A DNA stretch of 64,000 bases from Actinomyces sp. oral taxon 414 (lineage in GTDB: Bacteria; Actinomycetota; Actinomycetes; Actinomycetales; Actinomycetaceae), in NCBI RefSeq assembly GCF_001278845.1, contig NZ_CP012590.1, positions 3,162,001-3,226,000 of the forward strand, read 5' to 3'. This document shows, piece by piece, positions 1 to 5,981 of the stretch. The first letter of the stretch is position 1. Each line of letters opens with the position of its first letter. Under the pieces are notes generated by a model. The model was not told where the DNA came from, searched no databases, and was given only the letters and a program-made list of their open reading frames with translations. The position numbers and the translations under genes are program-made.

Positions 1-1160
1 CTCGTCGTCACGCCGTTGGCCCTGAGCGCCTCGACCACCGCCTGGGCCCGCTGCTCGGACAGGGTCTGGTTGAAGGCGTCGTCGGAGACCGAGTCGGTGT
101 GGCCGTAGACGTGCGCCGTCGGCGCCCCGGCATCCTTGAGCAGCGTCGACAGCTCCGAGATGGTCTGGGCGGAGTCCTCGCGCACCTGGAAGGACCCGAA
201 GTCGAACAGCAGCTCGTCCTCCAGCGTGATGACGGTCCCGCAGGATTCGATCGGCTGAATGGCGTCGAGAGTGGGGAAGTTCCCCAGGGGCTTGATCGGG
301 GGCAGGGGATCGGCCTTGACCGTGCGCAAGCCTTCGTTATTGATATTGACCTGGGCATCGCCGCGGCCGTCGTTCCCGACGTACAGGCCCGTCCGGGAAT
401 TGGTGTAATTGCCCGACCCGTCGCCGTTGTTGACGATGGTGATCTCGCCGCTGCGGTAGGTGCCTGAACCGTCGCCGTTATTGGCAATGGACTCACCGGT
501 CCGCGAGTTGTTGTAGGTACCCGATCCATCACCATTGATGGCGACGGTGATCTCGTTATCACGGTAGGTGCCCGACCCGTCACCATTGACGGTGATCGTG
601 GTCCTCCCGTCGCGGTAGGTGCCCGACCCGTCACCATTGTTGGTGATAGTGACCTCGCCGTTGTTGTAAACGCCCGATCCGTCGCCGTTATTGGCCACCG
701 AGGAGCCGTCGTCGGAGCGGATCACGCCGCTGCCATCCCCCACGACGGTGGACCTGCCGTTGAAGACGCCGTTCTGGTCGCAGCGGGCCGGGGAGACGGT
801 GATGCCCGGCCGGGAGGTGAGATTCTTGGTCAGGTCCGGGGTGAAAACGCCGGTCGACGCCGTCAGGAGGGACAGGTCGGGCAGGGCGAACAGCGGCACT
901 GGCGGGATCTGCCCCTCCGCGTAGCCGGGCACGGCGTACTTGCTGTCGGTGGTGGGGGCCGCGGTGGCAGTCCTGCTCGGAGCCGCGGTGCTGTTCCTGC
1001 TCGGAGCCGGCGTCTCCGACGGCGAGGCTGGGGCCTGGGCGGACGTCGGGGCCGGGGCGCCGGCGGTGTCGGCGCCGCCCGAGCAGGCTGTCACGGCGAG
1101 GGTCAGGACGACGGCGAGGGCCAGGACCGGGCGGAGGCGCGGGAACTGGGGATGCTTCAT
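1..1160 (-). CDS. OmpA-family lipoprotein with NGDGSG repeats, 3' end outside the window
   Basis: Read on the minus strand from ATG 1160, preceded by an AGAGGTG ribosome site. The product opens with a lipoprotein signal (MKHPQFPRLRP, hydrophobic VLALAVVLTLAVTAC), so it should be lipidated at the Cys and exported. A Pro/Ala/Thr-rich spacer follows, then about seven short repeats built on N-N-G-D-G-S-G-x-Y (about 17-20 residues each, roughly residues 150-280). The C-terminal part resembles the OmpA peptidoglycan-binding fold: LLFDFGSFQVREDS, then AHVYGHTDSV and an SEQRAQAVVEAL helix. It continues past base 1, so the end is unknown. It is the last visible gene of a minus-strand cassette with two DUF3060 lipoproteins and a two-component system. 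Inference: a surface protein anchored by lipid and possibly by peptidoglycan binding. The repeat function is unknown. Confidence 0.85.
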   Translation of the reverse strand, partial: MKHPQFPRLRPVLALAVVLTLAVTACSGGADTAGAPAPTSAQAPASPSETPAPSRNSTAAPSRTATAAPTTDSKYAVPGYAEGQIPPVPLFALPDLSLLTASTGVFTPDLTKNLTSRPGITVSPARCDQNGVFNGRSTVVGDGSGVIRSDDGSSVANNGDGSGVYNNGEVTITNNGDGSGTYRDGRTTITVNGDGSGTYRDNEITVAINGDGSGTYNNSRTGESIANNGDGSGTYRSGEITIVNNGDGSGNYTNSRTGLYVGNDGRGDAQVNINNEGLRTVKADPLPPIKPLGNFPTLDAIQPIESCGTVITLEDELLFDFGSFQVREDSAQTISELSTLLKDAGAPTAHVYGHTDSVSDDAFNQTLSEQRAQAVVEALRANGVTT

Positions 1161-1214
1161 GGTTGTTCACCTCTGGTGGTCGGTTTCATTCGGTGTTGCG
1201 CCGTCAAGGGGCGA

Positions 1215-1440
1215 CGACGTCGGTCAAGTCGGGTGGGACGGGGGTCGGGTAGGCGGTGCGGGGTCGGGTGGGTGTAGGGGTCGGGTAGGCGTGGGGGTCG
1301 GGTGGGCGGTGCGGGAGTCGAGCGGGCGGAACGGGGGTCGGGTGGGTGTAGGGGTCGGGCGGGCGGAACGGGAGTCGGGCGGGACGGGGCTGGCGCGGTC
1401 GGGCGGGTGCGGGGTCGGGCCCGGCGGGTTCCGGCGCAGC
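1215..1440. repeat. G-rich imperfect tandem repeat between two lipoprotein genes
   Basis: Most of the 307-bp gap 1161-1467 is a run of GGGTCGGG / GGGTGGG / GGGCGG words. A block GGGGTCGGGTGGGTGTAGG near 1258 recurs near 1332 (about 74 bp later). The plus strand has many closely spaced G3-G5 runs and could form G-quadruplexes. No convincing gene is seen here; the open frames are repeat artefacts. Confidence 0.7.
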
Positions 1441-1467
1441 CGGCTCGGGACCGGGGCGCGGGGTCGG

Positions 1468-2397
1468 TCAGTTCCGGTGGGGGACGACGTCGGTATTGGC
1501 CCCGGAGTCGCGCACGACGGGGGCGACGTCGCCTCCCCATTCGACCGTGGCGTTGCCGGCCCGGGAGTCGACCGTCACGGTGTCCACGGAGCAGACGTGG
1601 ACGTCGGCATTGGCGCCGTCGATGACGAGGTTGTCGACGCGGTTCACGTAGACGGTCATGTTCGACCCCGAGACGGTGAGTGTCGTCAGGTCTTCCTGGA
1701 TCCGGATGGTCTTGTTGATCTGGTCGGCCCGATAGGTGTCGGAGTCGACGGCGACGAGGGTGGCCGAGGACGCCATCTCATCGAGCCAGGAGCAGTCCGA
1801 CGCCGCCGCGCCCGAGCCGGCGCGGCCGCCCGAACCGCCCGAGCCGGCGGTGGCGGAGTCGCGCGAACCGGCCGTGGGCGCGACCCTCGCGCCGGGCGCC
1901 GAGCCCGGCCCGGAGGCGCCGTCCGTGGGTGCCGCGGCGGAATTCAAGGCGCCGTCCGCGGACGCACCGGGGCCGCTGGCCTCGACACTGATCGAGACGT
2001 CCCCGGTGGCCTCGGCGGTGGCGATCCGGGAGCCGCCCGCGGGCGCGGTGGTGGCGGAATTGCTGGCGGACAGGCTCACCTCGCATGCGCCCACGCCCGC
2101 CAGGCCGAGAACGGCCAAGAGGGCGGCGCCGGCGCGCAGCGCGCGGGTGCTGCGGGCAGTACGGGTGCGGGCAGTACGGAAGGTGTGGACGGCGTTGGCG
2201 GCGCTGTCAGTGCGGGCCATGTCAGTGTGGACGGCTTCGGCGGCGCTGTCAGTGCGGGCCGCGTCAGTGTGGACGGCTTCGGCGGCGCTGTCAGTGCGGG
2301 CCGCGTCAGTGCGGACGGCTTCGGCGGCGCTGTCAGTGCGGGCCATGTCAGTGTGGACGGCATTGGCGGCGCGGGCGGCGCGAATCTTCGGTGCCAT
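1468..2397 (-). CDS. DUF3060-type lipoprotein with a 14-residue repeat leader
   Basis: 309 aa from ATG 2397; the start is supported by GGAG seven bases upstream. Residues about 10-70 are four copies of a 14-residue unit (AVHTDMARTDSAAE type). They are followed by Arg/Thr-rich sequence, a hydrophobic stretch GAALLAVLGLAGVGAC with a lipobox near residue 105, an Ala/Gly/Ser-rich linker, and a C-terminal region of short beta-type repeats (VSGSNMTVYV, VIDGANADVHV, VDSRAGNATV). That last pattern fits the DUF3060 family of exported proteins of unknown function. A roughly 80-residue soluble leader before a lipoprotein signal is odd; either the leader is cytoplasmic or the true start lies further in. 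It shares strand and spacing with the HK/RR genes upstream. Confidence 0.75.
   Translation of the reverse strand: MAPKIRAARAANAVHTDMARTDSAAEAVRTDAARTDSAAEAVHTDAARTDSAAEAVHTDMARTDSAANAVHTFRTARTRTARSTRALRAGAALLAVLGLAGVGACEVSLSASNSATTAPAGGSRIATAEATGDVSISVEASGPGASADGALNSAAAPTDGASGPGSAPGARVAPTAGSRDSATAGSGGSGGRAGSGAAASDCSWLDEMASSATLVAVDSDTYRADQINKTIRIQEDLTTLTVSGSNMTVYVNRVDNLVIDGANADVHVCSVDTVTVDSRAGNATVEWGGDVAPVVRDSGANTDVVPHRN
2197..2364. repeat. Four tandem 42-bp repeats inside the lipoprotein gene
   Basis: Units begin at 2197, 2239, 2281 and 2323, each exactly 42 bp, with the shared core GGCGGCGCTGTCAGTGCGGG. They encode 14-residue units on the minus strand and keep the frame, so copy number could vary without breaking the gene. 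Confidence 0.95.
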
Positions 2398-2539
2398 GGG
2401 AATTCTCCATCATCGGGTTCATCGTCGTCGGGTTCTGCGAATCGTCGGAGCCGGTCGCCGTCGTCCCCGACGGTCTCGCTCCTCGCATTCGATAACCTAT
2501 ATCCGCCCCCGTCGCAGCCCCGTCGCCCCGGTGTCGCAA

Positions 2540-3673
2540 TCATGCGACAGGCCCGCCGCCGGGCGGCCCGGCCACGGGCAGCGCGAGCCAGACCCGGGTG
2601 CCCACGCCCTCGCGGGAGGCCATGCGCACCGTCCCGCCGTGGCGCTGGACGATGGTGCGCACCAGCGACAGCCCCAGCCCCGAGCCCGGCAGGCCCTGGG
2701 CGTTGGAGGCCCGCCCGAGCTCGCGGAAGACGAGCTCACGATCCGCCTCGGGCACGCCGATGCCGGTGTCGGCCACCTCGATCGTCACCACTCCGCGCTC
2801 CTCGCGTCCGCGCACCTCGACGACGCCGCCGGGCGGGGTGTACTTGGCCGCATTGGACACGACGTTGTAGACGGCCGAGTAGAGCAGGTCGCCGTCGCCG
2901 CGCACGTGAGGCAGGGGCCAGGGCACCCGGGGCAGGTCGAGGCGCAGCCGCACCGCCGCGCCGCGCCCGGCCGCCTCCTCCATCACGGCGCCGACGGCGT
3001 CGGTCACTGTCTCGGCGAGGTCGACGTCCTCCAGGGCCAGGGACGCCGTCTCCAGCTCGGCGAGCTTGCGCAGGTCGGTGAGCAGGCGGCTCATACGCCG
3101 CGACTGGGCGTCGACGACCTCCAGATTGACGACAACACCCGGCGGGGCCCCCGGCGAGGCGTCGGCGACGGCGGCGCGCACCGCCGTCAGGGGATTCTTG
3201 AGCTCGTGGTCCAGGCGCCGCAGGAACTGGCGGTGCCGGGTCCGGGCCTCCTCCTCGCTGCGGACGCGGGCCAGGCGGGCGTCCCGCGCCCCCCGCGCCC
3301 GCACCGCCGCCACGAGGGCGGCCGCACCCAGGAGGATCCCGCCGGCCTGCGCGGTCACGAGCCACAGGGGCGCCCGCACGAGCAGTTCGACGTCGCCGGC
3401 GCCCAGGCGCAGGCCCAGGACGGCGGCGATCAGGACCCCGACGGGAACGAGCCAGACCAGCAAGGGGCGGAGCCGCCCGGCACCGCCCGGTCGGCCTGGG
3501 CCTTCCGGGAGGTCCGGGCGGCCCGCCGGAAGATCCGGGCGCCCCGCCGGGCGGTCCGGACGCCCCGCTGGAAGATCGGGACGCCCCGCCGGGTGGTCCG
3601 GGCGGCCTTCCGGGCGGTCCGGGAACCCGCCCGGGGCCGGACCCGACGGGGCGGGGCGGCGCCGTCGGCTCAT
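2540..3673 (-). CDS. Sensor histidine kinase of the lipoprotein cassette
   Basis: 377 aa. The start ATG 3673 overlaps the regulator stop (ATGA, 3670-3673), so the two are translationally coupled. The N-terminus is Arg/Pro-rich with repeats of the form RPDxPAGRPD, then two membrane segments (about residues 80-130: LLVWLVPVGVLIAAVLGL and PLWLVTAQAGGILLGAAALV) with almost no extracytoplasmic loop. HisKA has DHELKNPL with the phospho-acceptor His at about residue 156. The ATPase domain has NVVSNAAKYTPP (N box), DTGIGVPEAD (G1) and GSGLGLSLV (G2). With no large sensor loop, it probably senses through the membrane or via the cassette lipoproteins (inference). Confidence 0.9.
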   Translation of the reverse strand: MSRRRRPAPSGPAPGGFPDRPEGRPDHPAGRPDLPAGRPDRPAGRPDLPAGRPDLPEGPGRPGGAGRLRPLLVWLVPVGVLIAAVLGLRLGAGDVELLVRAPLWLVTAQAGGILLGAAALVAAVRARGARDARLARVRSEEEARTRHRQFLRRLDHELKNPLTAVRAAVADASPGAPPGVVVNLEVVDAQSRRMSRLLTDLRKLAELETASLALEDVDLAETVTDAVGAVMEEAAGRGAAVRLRLDLPRVPWPLPHVRGDGDLLYSAVYNVVSNAAKYTPPGGVVEVRGREERGVVTIEVADTGIGVPEADRELVFRELGRASNAQGLPGSGLGLSLVRTIVQRHGGTVRMASREGVGTRVWLALPVAGPPGGGPVA

Positions 3674-4425
3674 GCGTGGACCTGCGCGCGGAACCGGTAG
3701 CCGACCGACGGGACGGTCTCGATGTAGACCGGCTCGGAGGCGTCGTCGCCCAGGGCCCGGCGGATCTCGCGGATGCGGTGGTCGACGGCGCGCGTGGAGG
3801 AGGCGAAATCGATGCCCCACAGGGCCGACAGGAGGGCGTTGCGGGTGTGGAGCTCGCCGGGATGGCTCATGAGGTAGTCCAGGAGCGTGACCGCCTTGGG
3901 CGTCAGGTTCAGCTCGCGCCCGGCCAGTTCGACGCGGCGGCTGGCGCGCTCCAGGACGAGGTCGCCGGCCACCAGGCGCGCCGCCGCCGTCAGCGGCTGG
4001 CTCATCCCGCGGGTGCGACGCAGGACCGCGCGGATGCGCGAGGCCAGCTCGGCCGGGTCGAAGGGCTTGGACAGGTAGTCGTCGGCGCCGTCGTCCAGGG
4101 CGGAGACGCGCTCGTAGGAGGCGTCGAGCTGGGTGAGCATAATGATCGGCGTCCAGGTCCCCCCGGCCCTGAGCCGGCGCACGAGCTCGCGCCCGTCCAT
4201 GCGGGGCATGAGCACGTCGGTGACGACGATGTCGACGTCGTAGGCGCCCAGCAGGTCGAGCGCCTCGACGCCGTCGCCGGCCAGGAGGACGCGGTGGCCG
4301 CTGCGCTCCAGGTAGGGGCCCAGCGAATTGCGGATGGGGGCCTCGTCGTCGACCAGCAGGACCGTGGCCGACGACGAGGCCGGTGATGGAACCGACGACG
4401 AGGCCGGAGCGGCGGGCCGCCTCAC
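3670..4425 (-). CDS. OmpR-family response regulator of the lipoprotein cassette
   Basis: About 251 aa from GTG 4425. That start lies 25 bp downstream of the preceding lipoprotein stop and leaves a short Ala/Ser-rich leader; the frame is open further upstream but overlaps the lipoprotein gene. Receiver domain: LLVDDEAP acidic pair, TDVLMPRMDG with phospho-Asp at about residue 70, and the KPFDPAEL lysine. The C-terminal winged helix (LNLTPKAVTLLDYL, STRAVDHRIREIRRAL, ETVPSVGYRF) is of OmpR/PhoB type, which binds 7-4-7 direct repeats as dimers. Two such sites lie upstream of the cassette (5131-5148, 5373-5396). It is coupled to the kinase by a 4-base overlap. Confidence 0.9.
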   Translation of the reverse strand: MRRPAAPASSSVPSPASSSATVLLVDDEAPIRNSLGPYLERSGHRVLLAGDGVEALDLLGAYDVDIVVTDVLMPRMDGRELVRRLRAGGTWTPIIMLTQLDASYERVSALDDGADDYLSKPFDPAELASRIRAVLRRTRGMSQPLTAAARLVAGDLVLERASRRVELAGRELNLTPKAVTLLDYLMSHPGELHTRNALLSALWGIDFASSTRAVDHRIREIRRALGDDASEPVYIETVPSVGYRFRAQVHA

Positions 4426-4450
4426 GGGCGGACCGCCGGATTCGCCGATG

Positions 4451-5062
4451 TCACTGGGTGAGCCTTCCGGTGGTGTTGTCGGCGCCGAGGTCCTGGATGT
4501 CGGGGTCGTCCCCGAGCCAGTGGACGGTGACGTTGGAGCCCTGGATCTGGAGGTGGTCGATGTCGCGGGCGTAGACCGTGACGTCCGATCCCTGGATGAT
4601 GAGGGTGTCCACGTCCTCGGCGGCGATGGTGTTCTCGGCGCCCTGGACCGTGAGCATGTCGAGGTCGCCGACCAGGTTGAGGGTCGACCCCGAGCCCTGG
4701 ACGGCATAGCTGCCGGAGACCGTCTGGCGCTCCCCCTTGTCGAGGATCTCCTTCCAGGCCGCGTTGGTGATGGGGGCGTCCTCGGCGTCGTCATCGTCGT
4801 CGCCGTCGTGGTCGCCGGAGCCGGTGGGACTGCCGGTGGGGTTGTTGGAGCCGGTCGAGCCGGTGGCGCCGCCTGCGGTGCCGCCGGTGTTGCCGGTGCT
4901 GGTCGAGCCCTGGGCGCCGGTGGAGCCGGCGTCCGACCCCTGGGCCTGAGAGGCCTTTGGCGAAGCGGAGCCGGCGTCGTTGACGGACAACGAGCAGGCG
5001 CCCAGCGACAGGGACAGGGCCACGGTGGCAGCGCCGGCGAGAACGATCTTGGAAAGGCGCAT
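4451..5062 (-). CDS. DUF3060-type lipoprotein, first gene of the cassette
   Basis: 203 aa. The signal MRLSKIVLAGAATVALSLSLGAC gives a lipobox (LGAC) near residue 23. A low-complexity Gly/Ser/Thr linker and an acidic run (DHDGDDDDDAEDA) lead to a domain of about 110 residues. It has repeated strands VQGSGSTLNLVG, VQGAENTIAAE, IQGSDVTVYA and IQGSNVTVHW, the beta-repeat pattern of DUF3060. It lacks enzyme motifs. It is transcribed first, with the RR, HK, second DUF3060 and OmpA-like genes following on the same strand. Function unknown; surface location is well supported by the lipobox. Confidence 0.85.
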   Translation of the reverse strand: MRLSKIVLAGAATVALSLSLGACSLSVNDAGSASPKASQAQGSDAGSTGAQGSTSTGNTGGTAGGATGSTGSNNPTGSPTGSGDHDGDDDDDAEDAPITNAAWKEILDKGERQTVSGSYAVQGSGSTLNLVGDLDMLTVQGAENTIAAEDVDTLIIQGSDVTVYARDIDHLQIQGSNVTVHWLGDDPDIQDLGADNTTGRLTQ

Positions 5063-5094
5063 GGCGAGTTCCTCTCAGGAATCAGCGGATGGGT

Positions 5095-5107
5095 TGTACG
5101 ATGTACA
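5095..5107. promoter_or_regulatory. Perfect palindrome upstream of the lipoprotein cassette
   Basis: TGTAC-GAT-GTACA lies 33-45 bp upstream of the ATG of the first lipoprotein gene, a position suited to an operator. What binds it is unknown. Confidence 0.4.
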
Positions 5108-5130
5108 CATTACCGGCTTGTTATCCCGAG

Positions 5131-5148
5131 ACTGTCGCCGAACTGTCG
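5131..5148 (+). promoter_or_regulatory. 7-4-7 direct repeat, candidate response-regulator site 1
   Basis: ACTGTCG-ccga-ACTGTCG: two identical heptamers 11 bp apart, the geometry bound by OmpR/PhoB-type dimers. It lies about 70-85 bp upstream of the first lipoprotein start. Confidence 0.5.
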
Positions 5149-5372
5149 TAGGTTCGCGACCGCAGCGATCCCGCGGGAGCCTCACCGGTGAGCGGGGAGC
5201 CGTCGGCCGCTTTCTCCACTTCACGCAGGGGCGGTCGCCGCCGTCGCCGCCCGGCCCGCCGTCGCCGCCCGGCCCCCGTCTCGTGCGGGGCACCGCCGTA
5301 CCGCCGCCTTCCCGGGCGGTTCTGGCGGGCAGGCCCGCGCACTGAAACGGCAAACACCCTCACAATGGGTCG

Positions 5373-5396
5373 CGACAGTCTGTCGACAGAATGTCG
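5373..5396 (-). promoter_or_regulatory. 7-4-7 direct repeat, candidate response-regulator site 2
   Basis: On the minus strand it reads TCTGTCG-acag-ACTGTCG: the same heptamer and the same 11-bp spacing as site 1, in opposite orientation, about 230 bp further upstream. Confidence 0.45.
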
Positions 5397-5424
5397 CCGC
5401 CAATGATTTGGGTCAGACGCCGGA

Positions 5425-5554
5425 AAAAGGTGGCTCCCGCGTATCTTTAAAGCCCCAGCCCCTCAGCCGTGGATCGCAAAACGGCGGAATGACGCCGATC
5501 CCGTCAGGTTCGACCGGAGTGAGCGGCCTTAAAGATATGCGGGAGCCACCTTTT
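5425..5554. mobile_element. 130-bp inverted-repeat (MITE-like) element, copy 1
   Basis: 30-bp arms (left 5425-5454, right 5525-5554) differ at two positions; each outer end reads AAAAGGTGGCTCCCGC inward. A second copy of exactly 130 bp lies at 22546-22675, with the same ends and a related centre (CGGAATGACGCCGAT here, CGCAATGACGCCGAT there). No target duplication is obvious. It may be a non-autonomous transposable element or a structured intergenic repeat. Confidence 0.75.
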
Positions 5555-5848
5555 CGCGGCACCGTACCCCGGACCGCGGTGCACTCCGTCGGACGGACCG
5601 CTCGGGCCGACCTCGCTGCGCCCGTCGGACGGACCTCGCCGCGGTCAACGTCATGAAGGACGAGGGCCCCTGGAGGCCCCGGAGCTCCGTCACGGACGGA
5701 GGGCCCACGAGGTTCGCCGCGCCAGACGCTCGTGGACGTCTGGGGCCACGTCACGGACGGAGAGTATGGCGGGGTCCGGGATTTCGGTCACGAGCCGCCC
5801 GGGCGGCGCCCCCGTTGGCGCCCGCGATCGTGACCTCACCCGGGTCCG

Positions 5849-5957
5849 CGAGATCGTCGGGCAGGCATCGAGATGGTCGGGTAACCCGCGAGAACGTCTG
5901 CTAGAGGTACGATCTCGCGGGTCAAGTGACGTGCTCACGGGTTACCCGACGATCTCG
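5849..5957. repeat. Dispersed TCTGC-loop palindrome, copy 1 (degenerate)
   Basis: The inner hairpin is ACCCGCGAGAACG (5884-5896), loop TCTGCTAGAGGTA, arm CGATCTCGCGGGT (5910-5922). An outer pair is CGAGATCGTCGGG (5849) against ACCCGACGATCTCG (5943-5957). The same words occur at 43601-43681 and 58308-58345. It sits just past the topA stop. Confidence 0.75.
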
Positions 5958-5981
5958 ACGGCGGGCCCGGCCGCCCCGGCG

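Larger units (their letters stand above)
5063..5981. other. 919-bp gene-free region with regulatory and repeat elements
   Basis: No convincing gene. It holds the upstream region of the lipoprotein cassette (a palindrome and two direct-repeat sites), GCCGTCGCC-type simple repeats near 5230-5280, a 130-bp inverted-repeat element (5425-5554), duplicated words such as GTCGGACGGACC (near 5588 and 5626) and CGTCACGGACGGAG (near 5690 and 5750), and a palindrome of a dispersed family (5849-5957) next to the topA 3' end. Confidence 0.8.

Noticed and set aside
2197..2364. 42-bp repeats, considered as CRISPR or iterons
   Set aside because: They abut without spacers, keep the reading frame of a lipoprotein gene and have no replication gene nearby.
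940..3700. Long plus-strand open frames (713 and 654 aa) over the lipoprotein/kinase cassette
   Set aside because: They are antisense to clearly recognisable minus-strand genes and read as Arg/Gly/Ala-rich low complexity, as expected for high-GC DNA.
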